This document shows positions 8,724-17,577 of a stretch of 64,000 nt of DNA, piece after piece. The first letter of the stretch is position 1. Every line of letters begins with the position of its first letter. The stretch lies in assembly GCF_009911265.1 (NCBI RefSeq), contig NZ_QXXA01000003.1, positions 83,561 through 147,560 on the forward strand, in the 5' to 3' direction. The DNA is from Senegalia massiliensis. Lineage in GTDB: Bacteria > Bacillota > Clostridia > Tissierellales > SIT17. The translations under genes and the position numbers were made by a program. A model generated the notes under the pieces. That model ran no database searches, was not told where the DNA came from, and saw only the letters and a program-made list of their open reading frames with translations.

Positions 8724-8842
8724 TTTCTCACCTCCTATATAAATTGTACTAAAGTGTAGCTATTATTTCCTATCTTCCCTTGCTTTTATCTGTCTTTATA
8801 AACTGTAGGATAAGAATTTTTATAATAAAGAATGTAAATATA

Positions 8843-9013
8843 CTATTTTTTATACCTTCTGAATAGTTCAATAGAAGTCAATATACATACTATTAACATA
8901 AAAATACCGTTAAAATATCTTCTAGAGCTTATATTAAACACTCCAACAATAAGTGAAATAATTGCAGATATAATAAGTGATATTTTTCCTTGTTCTTTCT
9001 CTCCATTCTTCAT
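8843..9013 (-). CDS. Small two-span membrane protein
   Basis: 56 residues from the ATG at 9013 (AAGGAG 8 nt upstream; an earlier in-frame codon lies before that ribosome site and is not used). Two hydrophobic helices at about 11-28 and 34-50 are separated by SSRRYFNG, with a basic C-terminal FRRYKK. No recognised family. It stands alone between the Nudix and AraC-family genes. Confidence 0.6.
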   Translation of the reverse strand: MKNGEKEQGKISLIISAIISLIVGVFNISSRRYFNGIFMLIVCILTSIELFRRYKK

Positions 9014-9101
9014 AATAATTCTCCTTTTCATTTCTAATATAAATATTCTATTATCTCTAACTATAATTATTCTACATACCTTATTAAATTCATTTTTAAA
9101 T

Positions 9102-9143
9102 AGAATATTAATATAGTTTCAAATAAAACTATACTAATATTCT
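9102..9143 (-). terminator. Hairpin at the 3' end of the Nudix gene
   Basis: An 18-nt inverted repeat with one mismatch and a 6-nt loop, overlapping the last codons and stop of the Nudix gene (9134). It is followed on the minus strand by a short AT stretch rather than a strong U run, so it is a probable, not certain, terminator. Confidence 0.5.
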
Positions 9144-9604
9144 CTATCTACAACATGTAAAACCTTATTATTAGATATTAAATTTTCATCTTTAAAAAAC
9201 TCTGGATATACTTCATAATTCTTTATATCTTTAAGTGAAATCCATTCCAATTTTTCTTCAATACCATCTTCTGTTAGATTTTCATTAATCAAAAGATAAT
9301 TATCTATTGGCTTCATATAATAATAAATGGATATTTCATGAAAATGCTCCCCAGTAGAGTCTAAGGTAAAGAAATTTTCATGAATATATCCCATTCTATC
9401 TATTTCAAATAATATTCCAGTCTCTTCATAGACTTCTCTTATTACTGCTTGTTCCATACTTTCATGTAAATTTACACGTCCACCAACAGAATAATAATAA
9501 GGCTCCCTATTACTTTTAACCATCAGTACTTTATTTTCATTAATAATAATTGCTCCAACACGATAATTAAACTTACCCTGTTCTGTTTTAAAAGTACAAT
9601 CCAT
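9134..9604 (-). CDS. Nudix hydrolase
   Basis: 156 residues with a complete Nudix box at 42-64: G42, E48, then R56-E57-V-Y-E60-E61-x-G63, so the Mg-binding glutamates are all present. Nudix enzymes cleave nucleoside diphosphates linked to another group; the substrate is not given by the sequence. The gene is intact, unlike a second Nudix gene at about 16.8-17.0 kb that lacks this box. Confidence 0.92.
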   Translation of the reverse strand: MDCTFKTEQGKFNYRVGAIIINENKVLMVKSNREPYYYSVGGRVNLHESMEQAVIREVYEETGILFEIDRMGYIHENFFTLDSTGEHFHEISIYYYMKPIDNYLLINENLTEDGIEEKLEWISLKDIKNYEVYPEFFKDENLISNNKVLHVVDREY

Positions 9605-9674
9605 TATGAACTTTCACCATCTTTCTTATAAATATATGATTATTTTTTTAATTCTAACTAAATTATTCTAATTA

Positions 9675-10319
9675 TTATATAAAAGTATATAAGCCATCTA
9701 TATCATCACTACAAATATAAGGCAATGCTTCATTGATTTGTTCTATTTCCCAGTTCCACCATTTAATTTCTAATAGTTTTTCTATATCTGAAGCAGAAAA
9801 TCTCTTTTTAATAACTTTACCAGGATTACCACCAACTATAGTATAAGGTTCTACATCCTTACTTACTACAGCTCTTGCTGCAATTATTGCTCCATCACCT
9901 ATTTTTACTCCTGGCATAATAACTGCTTCTGTACCAATCCATACATCATTCCCTATAACTGTATCTCCTTTACGTCTAAATCCATCTTTAGCATTTGGAA
10001 ATATTTCAGAATCAAAAGGATATACAGAAATCCATTTATTATTATGTCCTTGATTACCTGCAAGTAGAAAACTTGCACCTGAACCTATTGAACAAAATTT
10101 CCCTATTTCTAATTTATCAAATAAAAAATCTTCCCCATAAATTTCCTTATAATTTTTAGTGCTTCCATCTCCCAATAAATATCTTACACAAATATCTTCA
10201 AATTCTTCTTTATGATAATATCCAGAATAATATGTAAAATCTCCAATTTTAATGTTTGGATTCTTTATATTTCCCTTTAAATATTTACTACTTAACCAGT
10301 TTTTAAATTTATTTTCCAC
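9675..10319 (-). CDS. CatB/Vat-type hexapeptide-repeat acetyltransferase
   Basis: 214 residues of left-handed beta-helix xenobiotic acetyltransferase type. FTYYSGYY at 28-35 and the loop AGNQGHNNKW with the probable catalytic His92 match type-B chloramphenicol and streptogramin acetyltransferases. Hexapeptide repeats follow (IGNDVWIGTEAVIMPGVKIG) and end with the usual VGGNPGKVIKKRF. Relatives O-acetylate chloramphenicol or streptogramin A; resistance is plausible but unproven. Trimeric and cytosolic in the family. Confidence 0.9.
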   Translation of the reverse strand: MENKFKNWLSSKYLKGNIKNPNIKIGDFTYYSGYYHKEEFEDICVRYLLGDGSTKNYKEIYGEDFLFDKLEIGKFCSIGSGASFLLAGNQGHNNKWISVYPFDSEIFPNAKDGFRRKGDTVIGNDVWIGTEAVIMPGVKIGDGAIIAARAVVSKDVEPYTIVGGNPGKVIKKRFSASDIEKLLEIKWWNWEIEQINEALPYICSDDIDGLYTFI

Positions 10320-10404
10320 TTAAATCTACCTTTCCTAATTTTGTTTCCTTTTCTATTTAAAAGATTAATATTTCCTAAAAATACTATATTCAAAAAGATA
10401 CTTG

Positions 10405-11229
10405 TTATTCTTTAATTCCTTTAGCAAGTAGAAATTCTCCATTATCAACCATTGTTCTTTTAGTATAGGTTTTAAGTTCAATATCAATTATAGTTTCTAA
10501 TGCTTTTTTATCTTTACATATTTCTTCAATTGATTGCGCATTGCCACAACTAAAACATGGACTTCCTCCCAATATAATATTTTTAAAATCTCCATCTGTT
10601 AATAATTTTTCTAACTCCTTTCCTTCAAAAAAATGTCTAGGTGGATGAGTAATCTTTTCATGTTTAAGTAAATCGCCAGTCTCCATAACTTTATTTAATA
10701 ACCAGTACTTCGGATTGCTAAAAAAGTCTAAATTTTGATTTCCCAATAACATTTTTAAAATTCCCCATTTATTATTAACACTTACTGCAAGTACACCTTT
10801 GTCTTTTAATACTCTATAAAATTCAGAAATAACCTTCTCTCTATCATCTATAATATATGAAAGTGGAGCACCATAGCAAATTATCATATCAAAACTTTCA
10901 TTTTCAAAAGATGATAAATCTTTAATATCTCCTTGAAAAATTCCTTCAATATTGTGATTCACATTTTGTTCATTTATCTTTTTCTGAGCAATTCTAAGTT
11001 GTTCATCAGATATATCAAACAATGTTATTTTACATCCCATATTTGCAAATTCAATACTATATCTACCAGCTCCACAACCTGCATCAAGTATCTTAATACC
11101 TTCATGTAAATGTTCTTTTATAAAATCCATATGAAGTATAAAATTAATTCTGCTATATATATCTTCTTCTAATCTATTCCATTCTCGAATCCCATACTCG
11201 TTATAAAACTCTCTTATTTCATTATCCAT
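10405..11229 (-). CDS. Class I SAM-dependent methyltransferase
   Basis: 274 residues. Motif I LDAGCGAGRYS at 48-58, acidic LFDIS at about 74-78, and motif IV FDMIICYGAPLSY are all present, as is a typical FYRVLKDKGVLAVSV strand. The C-terminal 90 residues include GGSPCFSCGNA with closely spaced Cys. Substrate unknown; small-molecule methylation is most likely. The GNAT gene upstream ends 20 nt away, so they may share a transcript. Confidence 0.87.
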   Translation of the reverse strand: MDNEIREFYNEYGIREWNRLEEDIYSRINFILHMDFIKEHLHEGIKILDAGCGAGRYSIEFANMGCKITLFDISDEQLRIAQKKINEQNVNHNIEGIFQGDIKDLSSFENESFDMIICYGAPLSYIIDDREKVISEFYRVLKDKGVLAVSVNNKWGILKMLLGNQNLDFFSNPKYWLLNKVMETGDLLKHEKITHPPRHFFEGKELEKLLTDGDFKNIILGGSPCFSCGNAQSIEEICKDKKALETIIDIELKTYTKRTMVDNGEFLLAKGIKE

Positions 11230-11249
11230 ACAGTACGCTCCTTATGATT

Positions 11250-11747
11250 TTAAAGTTTTAACTCATAATACTCCTCTTTTTCATCTTCTGATATTTTATA
11301 GAATCCTACAGATTTAAACAGTCTTTTTGAACGTTCATTATATTTATATATACCTTTTAATTTGATACATGATAATCCAATATCTTTTGCTCTTTCAATA
11401 AGGATATGTAATACTTTTTTTGCAATTCCCTTTCCCCAGTATTTTTTATTACCAATAACTATTGGCATCATTTTATCTGATAATGTTACATCACCAATAG
11501 GTATCCATGATCTCTCATGTAATATTTCTATAAAATACAACTCTCCATTATCACTTAAGTAAGTATACATTCTATTTATTATTTCTAAATCGTAAGTTTT
11601 TTCCCTTATACCTTCTGAGTAATATAATACTTCAGAATCCTCATACCAAGGCAAGGCATATTGCCACTCATTCTCACATGATTTCCTTAATCTTAACTTT
11701 TCATCTATATTTATAATATCGGGTTGTACAAAATTCTCTATTGCCAT
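11250..11747 (-). CDS. GNAT N-acetyltransferase
   Basis: 165 residues from the ATG at 11747, preferred over an in-frame GTG three codons earlier. The acetyl-CoA loop is YWGKGIAKKVL within NKKYWGKGIAKKVLHILIERAK, and the end is NERSRRLF-like (YNERSKRLFKSVGF). It sits 12 nt behind the calcineurin-like phosphoesterase gene and 20 nt before the methyltransferase, part of a tight run of small genes. Confidence 0.86.
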   Translation of the reverse strand: MAIENFVQPDIINIDEKLRLRKSCENEWQYALPWYEDSEVLYYSEGIREKTYDLEIINRMYTYLSDNGELYFIEILHERSWIPIGDVTLSDKMMPIVIGNKKYWGKGIAKKVLHILIERAKDIGLSCIKLKGIYKYNERSKRLFKSVGFYKISEDEKEEYYELKL

Positions 11748-11768
11748 TTTAATCACTCTTTCATTTAC

Positions 11769-12638
11769 TTAAGAATCTTCTATTATCTTGTCCCTCTTAT
11801 TATTCCATTGCTGTTCTGTTATTCTCCAAACATCATTAGGAATGTATTTATAGCTTGAGTATCCTAATTTCTTTGCGTTTCTGTTAGCCATTTCTATAAA
11901 TTCAATATTTCTATTTACCCCTTCCTTTAAACTCTGAACTACAATTCGTGACCAAATCCCACCCTTATGATATAAACCTTTCATTTGAAAATCTTTTTCT
12001 AATCTATCTATATCATATTTCACTTTATGATGTTCAACAGTCCATTCATCATTTGACCATGATAGGATTGAGAATTCTGCTGAAGTCTCCTTATTAAAAT
12101 GTCCTCCAACTGATCCAGGATTTAAAACAAGTTTGCCATTTATAAATTTACTCCATTGTTGATGAGTATGACCACAGATTAATACTTTTTCATCTATATT
12201 ATTTAGAATTTCTACAAGTCTATCCTCTTTGTGGGGATAAAGATGTTCGTAAATATCTTCTGTAGAACCATGAACTACTCTAATAGAGTCAAAATCTTGA
12301 ATTTGTATTGTTTCTTGATCAGATAGTTTTCTTATAAACTCAATGTTATGAGATTCTAATTCATCTCTAGTCCAAACCATAGAGTCTAATTGTCTATATT
12401 TATTCCAATCAACAGTTGTATCATCAATAGTTCTAAATATGTACTCTTCTCTATTACCACGTATAATCCATCCCTTTAATTTAGATATCCTGTTAAGAAC
12501 TTCATTAGGATGAGGACAATCACTAATATGATCACCTGCTATAATAAAATACTCAATTCCTTGATTCATTGAGTATTCAATCACCACTTCTAGTGCAGTC
12601 AAATTTCCATGAATATCTGATAGCACTGATATTTTCAT
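11769..12638 (-). CDS. Calcineurin-like metallophosphoesterase (YfcE type)
   Basis: 289 residues from the ATG at 12638, which has GAAGGTG upstream; the longer in-frame extension lacks a ribosome site. Metal ligands are in order: D8 and H10 (SDIHGN), D36 (AGDH), N62 (GNRE), and the late GHTHQQW at about 156-162. The core fits the YfcE/MJ0936 phosphodiesterase group; a C-terminal extension of about 90 residues (after KVKYDI) is not part of that core. The S51 peptidase gene ends 31 nt upstream. Confidence 0.9.
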   Translation of the reverse strand: MKISVLSDIHGNLTALEVVIEYSMNQGIEYFIIAGDHISDCPHPNEVLNRISKLKGWIIRGNREEYIFRTIDDTTVDWNKYRQLDSMVWTRDELESHNIEFIRKLSDQETIQIQDFDSIRVVHGSTEDIYEHLYPHKEDRLVEILNNIDEKVLICGHTHQQWSKFINGKLVLNPGSVGGHFNKETSAEFSILSWSNDEWTVEHHKVKYDIDRLEKDFQMKGLYHKGGIWSRIVVQSLKEGVNRNIEFIEMANRNAKKLGYSSYKYIPNDVWRITEQQWNNKRDKIIEDS

Positions 12639-12669
12639 TTTTTCACCTTCTTTAGTATTCCTATAATAA

Positions 12670-13329
12670 TTAATCATCAATTTTTATTACATTGCCAATA
12701 ACTTCTATATTATCACCATTATATATCAATCCAGATTCATCAGATATAGCATATATTATTTTATTTTTTTCTTTCAAGATTGGAAATTCATTTTTTAATG
12801 GACTTCCTTCATAATGTACTTCAATGTAAAAATCTGAGCTTGTCAAGCCAAGTCCTTTATAAAAACTAAATTCAGTGTAATCTTTATCAGGAGTGCAGAA
12901 ATATTCAGGCAACTGAATCAATGCTCCGGCACTTGCACCCATTACTATACCTTTAAAAGATTTGATGATATCAACAAGCCCCTTTTCTCTTAGACGTTCC
13001 ATTGCTTTATCAGGTAATCCTCCTGTCAAAAAAATGACATCAGAACTAGAAATCTTTCTTTTCATTACATTTAAATCATCGTTATAATAATGAACTATAT
13101 CAATATTACTATCAGAAACTCCCAACTTGCTAAATTGTTCTGCAATTAATTCATAGTACTCTCCACCTTTATTACAATAGCGGTCATACTCTGAAACTGT
13201 AGGCATTTTTTGTTGTGAGTGTGAAAATGGTATAACCACTACTTTCATACTATCGTTAATATAATCTAATAGTTTTTCTCGTAATTCTCCCTCACCAAAA
13301 TCATAAAAACTAGTCAATATATTAATCAT
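12670..13329 (-). CDS. S51-like peptidase (peptidase E type)
   Basis: 219 residues with the class-I glutamine-amidotransferase-like fold. TGG at 102-104 and the nucleophile elbow GASAGA (Ser133) identify the S51 group, which includes aspartyl dipeptidase PepE and cyanophycinase. A His in EVHYEGSPL is the likely second catalytic residue. Cytosolic. Substrate unknown; relatives cleave after Asp in dipeptides. Confidence 0.85.
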   Translation of the reverse strand: MINILTSFYDFGEGELREKLLDYINDSMKVVVIPFSHSQQKMPTVSEYDRYCNKGGEYYELIAEQFSKLGVSDSNIDIVHYYNDDLNVMKRKISSSDVIFLTGGLPDKAMERLREKGLVDIIKSFKGIVMGASAGALIQLPEYFCTPDKDYTEFSFYKGLGLTSSDFYIEVHYEGSPLKNEFPILKEKNKIIYAISDESGLIYNGDNIEVIGNVIKIDD

Positions 13330-13343
13330 TATTTACACCTCAT

Positions 13344-13811
13344 TTATAGATTTTTTCTCATTTTTACAAAATCATATTTTCCTCCATTTGTCTCCTGTAT
13401 GTAATCCTCTACTATATCAAACCCTATTTTTTGATATGTTTTTATTGCCCGTTTATTAAACTTTGCAACTGCTAACATCAAATAATCTCTAATATAATTG
13501 AAATGTTTTACTCCAAAATCTATGCCAGATATGACAAAGCTAGGGCCATACCCTTGTCCTGTAAATTCAGGTTTTAAACCAAAACCAATCCACATGATAT
13601 TATTTTTAAAATAGTATGAATAAAATCCAATTAATTCTTTATTTTCATTTAAAACTGCAAATTTATACTTCCACTGTTTTGAATCTAAAAATTCTTCCAA
13701 ATCTTCTTTATCTGCCGTCATATTGTAAAAAGAATAATCCCCTTTATATTTCCAGTTATATGAAATTTCATTTGCATATTTCTCATTCATTGGTATAAAA
13801 TTATACTCCAT
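13344..13811 (-). CDS. GNAT N-acetyltransferase
   Basis: 155 residues. CoA-binding loop GQGYG at about 84-88 in KPEFTGQGYGPSFV, followed by NKRAIKTYQKIGF near the end. Simple cytosolic GNAT; it ends 15 nt before the S51 peptidase start, so the two are probably co-transcribed. Confidence 0.87.
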   Translation of the reverse strand: MEYNFIPMNEKYANEISYNWKYKGDYSFYNMTADKEDLEEFLDSKQWKYKFAVLNENKELIGFYSYYFKNNIMWIGFGLKPEFTGQGYGPSFVISGIDFGVKHFNYIRDYLMLAVAKFNKRAIKTYQKIGFDIVEDYIQETNGGKYDFVKMRKNL

Positions 13812-13844
13812 AAAAAATCAACTCCTATATATAAATATTAATTG

Positions 13845-14312
13845 CTAAAATAAAAAATCTATAAAGAAAGAAATAATAAGACCAAATAGAATACTATAAA
13901 GAATCATTTCTAATTGAAATTTTAAAATAGCTTTTTTCTTTAAATATTCACTTTTAAAGTAAACGTAACCTTCTATATTGTCTATAAAGGGTGATGTTGC
14001 AGCTATATGTGTATATATGAACATTAAACCAGAAAAGAATAAAAATTTTAACATAAAAGAAAATTCTACCAAATTATATATAAATGGATATAAAACAATT
14101 GACATTAAAAACCCTCTTAAAATTTGAGCAGGCATAAAATATCGTGACACATGTAAACTTTCTTCTTTATTTGACATGTCTCTTAAAAAACTACAAAGTC
14201 TTTTTCGACTTTCATAAATATCTTTGCTAATTTTTAGAGCTATTACTCCTGCAATTAAATATGATAATACATGAGACAAGACAAAAAACAAGCTAAATTT
14301 TATATGTTCCAT
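13845..14312 (-). CDS. Four-span membrane protein of unknown function
   Basis: 155 residues with four hydrophobic helices at about 7-30, 62-85, 88-108 and 131-154, and a basic loop after the first (KISKDIYESRKRLCSFLRD). A conserved-looking THIAATSPFID follows the third helix. No family recognised. A GGGG-rich ribosome site precedes the ATG. It lies between two GNAT genes with no obvious partner. Confidence 0.7.
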   Translation of the reverse strand: MEHIKFSLFFVLSHVLSYLIAGVIALKISKDIYESRKRLCSFLRDMSNKEESLHVSRYFMPAQILRGFLMSIVLYPFIYNLVEFSFMLKFLFFSGLMFIYTHIAATSPFIDNIEGYVYFKSEYLKKKAILKFQLEMILYSILFGLIISFFIDFLF

Positions 14313-14381
14313 AATATCCCCCCAAATATTTAAATAGTATTCTAACCAGATTACTCTAACTATACCGTATTTTTCTTAATC

Positions 14382-14894
14382 CTATTTCTCATATTCACGA
14401 TTTAACTCATAGTCTACAGTAGATTGTAGTACCCCCAGCTGGTCTTTCCATGAATCAATTCGTATGCCTTTCTTTTTAAAACCTATTTTCTCATATACAT
14501 GCTGTGCTCTTGTATTATTAAGATTAGTATCTAATATAATTTTATTTACTTTCATATCTTCAAATAAATATTTTATCAACAGTTTTATAGCCTTTGTTCC
14601 ATACCCTTTCTCTTGATAAGTAAAATCACATATTTTAATACCTATTTCAGCAATTTTATTTACTATTTTATAACTCATCTCACCAATTTCTTTATTATCA
14701 ATTTCTATTATTAACCTTCTCGTATTATTAGTTTCATTACTTAAACTATCAATTAACTCATCAATATCAATGTTAAGTCCCTTTGGAAAACCAGCATGAG
14801 CCATTATTTTTCCATCATTCCACCATTTGCAAAGAATTTTAGCATCATTTTCATCTGCTTGTCTTATGACTAAATTTTCATTTTTTAGATACAT
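14382..14894 (-). CDS. GNAT N-acetyltransferase
   Basis: 170 residues of RimJ-like GNAT. LVIRQADENDA opens the domain, the CoA loop is QEKGYGTKAIKLL at about 112-124, and the end is NTRAQHVYEKIGFKKKG. KWWNDGKIMAHAGFPKG near residue 23-39 resembles the substrate-loop insertion of a family often labelled spermidine/aminoglycoside acetyltransferase-like. Substrate unknown. Confidence 0.87.
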   Translation of the reverse strand: MYLKNENLVIRQADENDAKILCKWWNDGKIMAHAGFPKGLNIDIDELIDSLSNETNNTRRLIIEIDNKEIGEMSYKIVNKIAEIGIKICDFTYQEKGYGTKAIKLLIKYLFEDMKVNKIILDTNLNNTRAQHVYEKIGFKKKGIRIDSWKDQLGVLQSTVDYELNREYEK

Positions 14895-14970
14895 ATTAGG
14901 CCCCTTAAATAATTAATAGTTTTAAATAATATTTTTGATTAAAAGTTATTTTGTATTAATTGTTATAAAT

Positions 14971-15693
14971 CTATAAATTAAAATATTCTTCTATTTTAAC
15001 TTTTGAATTAATTATATCTTCTGAACTCTGCACTATTTCTAAGATTATCTTTCCATCAAATTCATTCAATATATTAGTGAAAATATAGCTATAATCAATA
15101 TTACCTTGACCTATAGGTAGATGTTCATGAACTACCTTCATACGTCTATCTGCTACATGTAATATTTTAGGAATCTTTATTTCTATCATAGATTCAAGAT
15201 GTTCATAATCATCTATATGAGCTATATCAAGAATAAATTCTAATTTAGGATTTTGTTTGAAAATAATTTCCATTTCATTTGTTGTATTAAATATAGGATC
15301 TAATCTACTGTTATTTTCCAAATATAAGGTGATATTTTCTTTTTCTAATTCTTCTAAAACAAATGTCACTTCATCTGATAGTTTATAGATTGTATTCCTA
15401 TCTATTGTTTCACTTTCACATATTGGATGTATTATTAAATCATCATGTCCTAAATATTTTAATATTCGGACTAATTTGGGTACATGTTCCCTAAATTCAT
15501 TTATATCTAAAACCGCATGAATTATTGTTGGAAAATTATACTTTTTAATAGTTTCTATTGGAGTTAAATCTTTATTTAATGCAATTCCATTTCTGTCATA
15601 CCATAGCTGCATAAATTGAAATTTATTATCTTCAGCAAACTTTACTTCTTCTTTATAGGGATTAAAATATCTTGCTAAATATCCTATTCGCAT
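14971..15693 (-). CDS. Xylose-isomerase-like TIM-barrel protein
   Basis: 240 residues of the sugar-phosphate isomerase/epimerase / AP-endonuclease-2 superfamily. Strand-end metal-ligand candidates appear in order: H in IIHPI (about 102), E in LYLENNS (about 142), D-I-A-H in FILDIAH (about 173), H in HVADRR and E in IILEIV near the end. The complete set suggests an active metal-dependent enzyme. The reaction cannot be assigned. Ribosome site GGAGGG. Confidence 0.8.
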   Translation of the reverse strand: MRIGYLARYFNPYKEEVKFAEDNKFQFMQLWYDRNGIALNKDLTPIETIKKYNFPTIIHAVLDINEFREHVPKLVRILKYLGHDDLIIHPICESETIDRNTIYKLSDEVTFVLEELEKENITLYLENNSRLDPIFNTTNEMEIIFKQNPKLEFILDIAHIDDYEHLESMIEIKIPKILHVADRRMKVVHEHLPIGQGNIDYSYIFTNILNEFDGKIILEIVQSSEDIINSKVKIEEYFNL

Positions 15694-15737
15694 AATTTCC
15701 CCTCCATGTAATTATTTAATTTTAAAATTATTATTTT

Positions 15738-15845
15738 TTATTTAATATATATAAATTCATATATTTCATTGTTACCTGAGAAATTGTATAGATAGTATTT
15801 TCCATTATATCTTCAACTACAAATTTCTTTACCATAATCTTTCAT
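15738..15845 (-). pseudogene. Possible gene remnant in spacer
   Basis: The 168-nt spacer between the TIM-barrel and GNAT genes contains a 36-codon frame from an ATG at 15845, interrupted once by TGA at codon 11. The part after the TGA reads RYNGKYYLYNFSGNNEIYEF, protein-like in composition. There is no ribosome site. Most simply it is the tail of a decayed gene, but it is short enough to be chance. Confidence 0.25.
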
Positions 15846-15861
15846 TTTTATTTAACTTATC

Positions 15862-16353
15862 CTATATTGTTTTTGCATATAATAAATTATCATAATAGTT
15901 CTTATTAAATTCTACAGCCTTACTAAGTAATCCTTCTTTTATATAATTATTTTTCATGGCTACCTTTTCACTTGCTTTATTTTTGGGATCCATTCTAATT
16001 TCAAGTCTCACTAAATTTAATGTATTAAAAGCAATTTTTTCTAATTCTTTTACTACTTCAGTAGCTATGCCAAATCCTGAGTAATTTCTATCTATAAAAT
16101 ATCCTATTTCACCTATATAGTCATATTCTTGATAAATTGTAATTCCACATCCTCCAACAACTTTACCTTTAAATATAATTGCATAATTATATTCTAAGTT
16201 ATTTTCTCTTTTATATCTCCTTTTTTCTATCCATATACTTTCCATTTCAATTGAATCAGGTATAGTTGAATAATAATATGTAGAGTCAATATTATTTAGT
16301 ATTTCATAAAAATCTTTAGCATCTTCTAGTTTTGGATATCTTAATTCTATCAT
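15862..16353 (-). CDS. GNAT N-acetyltransferase
   Basis: 163 residues. It opens IELRYPKLEDAKDFYEIL, carries the CoA loop YSGFGIATEVVKEL at about 103-116, and ends with NKASEKVAMKNNYIKEG. RimJ/PaiA-like GNAT with no signal peptide. Substrate unknown. Confidence 0.87.
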   Translation of the reverse strand: MIELRYPKLEDAKDFYEILNNIDSTYYYSTIPDSIEMESIWIEKRRYKRENNLEYNYAIIFKGKVVGGCGITIYQEYDYIGEIGYFIDRNYSGFGIATEVVKELEKIAFNTLNLVRLEIRMDPKNKASEKVAMKNNYIKEGLLSKAVEFNKNYYDNLLYAKTI

Positions 16354-16391
16354 TTTAGCCTCCTAATTAATGTTATTTAATAATATAACAT

Positions 16392-16694
16392 TTATGGTCC
16401 CCATATTATAGTTCCTAAAATCCAATATGCAAAAGGGAGAAAAAATAATAATGTATTAAATATAATACTTAATTTTGCTAAATTATTAGAATGTCTTTTA
16501 AATGATATATTAGCTAAAATAATCCCTATAATTGAAGCTATTGGAGTTAACATTAAAGGTAATCCTTGATACCTTTGATAGGGGGTTATTTTAAAATACC
16601 AGTTTAAAATAAATAAAGTCATAATTAATGGTATAATAAAGGAAATAATACTAATTATATTTCCATGATTTTTTTGCAAATTATATACCTCCAT
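16392..16694 (-). CDS. Small three-span membrane protein
   Basis: 100 residues with hydrophobic helices at about 12-32, 42-63 and 73-95. The middle of the protein (GIILANISFKRHSNNLAKLSI) resembles the tandem-helix small membrane proteins of the DUF4190 type, but I cannot confirm the family. GGAGGT overlaps the start region, and the preceding spacer holds a broken Nudix gene. Confidence 0.65.
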   Translation of the reverse strand: MEVYNLQKNHGNIISIISFIIPLIMTLFILNWYFKITPYQRYQGLPLMLTPIASIIGIILANISFKRHSNNLAKLSIIFNTLLFFLPFAYWILGTIIWGP

Positions 16695-16753
16695 AACATT
16701 TAAAAATTATTCTTTTATTTTAAAATATGTTTTCTAAAGAATTCTTTAGTCTC

Positions 16754-17043
16754 TTAATGAGGTAATTTAAGTAAAACTTCTTCTTTTATAAAAAATTTTA
16801 TGTCATCAATTTCTTCATCCTGAGATTTGAAATCATCTTTATCACCAGAATAATCAACTAAAAACATAGTAGTTTGTTGTTTTTCAAAACCAATTTGTTC
16901 TTTTGTTTTACTACACCTTTACAAAAATCCCAATGTCCTTGCATTTTCTTAGGTTTATTTTTAGTATCCATTAAATTTATTTTATGAACTAACATATATT
17001 CATTATCTTGTTCTACAATTACACCAATTGCTTTTCTTATCAT
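16754..17043 (-). pseudogene. Nudix hydrolase gene lacking its catalytic box
   Basis: The start (RKAIGVIVEQDNEYMLVHK, then GHWDFCKGVV) is a normal Nudix N-terminus running to the first glycine of the box. The frame then leads to TAG at 16858. In another frame just after the GVV segment the family's C-terminal part resumes (QQTTMFLVDYSGDKDDF ... EVLLKLPH) and ends at 16754. The roughly 35 codons that should hold the RExxEExG helix are missing, so both a deletion and a frame change inactivate it. The start overlaps the end of the upstream GNAT gene. Confidence 0.8.
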
Positions 17044-17576
17044 TGAACTTTCTCCTCTGCAATATTTGTCATTTGTATTTTTGCAATTTTTTTCTTCATA
17101 ATAATAGCTGGTAAAATTTTATCTCCCCAATTTAGTTGAATTTCTTTAATATTTTTAAAGCCATTCCTACTCCAAAAATCAATTACATTCTTATCATAAT
17201 TAGTTACTACATCTATTCTTATACAATTACTTTTAAATAATTTAACATATTTTTCTAAAGATTGATATATAGATTTACCAACTCCTTTATTTTTATATTT
17301 TTTATGTACCATTAATAATGATAAATAAGTTTCTTTACCTATCTTAAAATCTATTAATCCAATTATTTCATTAGTATTCTTTTTAATTATTTTACATGAA
17401 TAAAAATTAGCTTTCTTCATTGTTTCTAACTCATTATCCATCCATTCATAAGTTACCGTACCAGTATTTAAATGATTCTTTAAAAAATCTATATTAGAAT
17501 TATAAATTTCAACAATATCTTTTAAATCCTCTTTTTCTAATAAGTCTACATAAAAATCTTTGTTTTCAAAAATCAT
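17040..17576 (-). CDS. GNAT N-acetyltransferase
   Basis: 178 residues from the ATG at 17576, which lies immediately after the TAA of the DUF4003 gene. CoA loop KKYKNKGVGKSIYQSL at about 92-107; the C-terminus shows NVIDFWSRNGFKNIKE. It follows DUF4003 with no spacer, so the pair is translationally linked, and it runs into the start of the broken Nudix gene. Confidence 0.87.
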   Translation of the reverse strand: MIFENKDFYVDLLEKEDLKDIVEIYNSNIDFLKNHLNTGTVTYEWMDNELETMKKANFYSCKIIKKNTNEIIGLIDFKIGKETYLSLLMVHKKYKNKGVGKSIYQSLEKYVKLFKSNCIRIDVVTNYDKNVIDFWSRNGFKNIKEIQLNWGDKILPAIIMKKKIAKIQMTNIAEEKVQ

Positions 17577-17577
17577 A

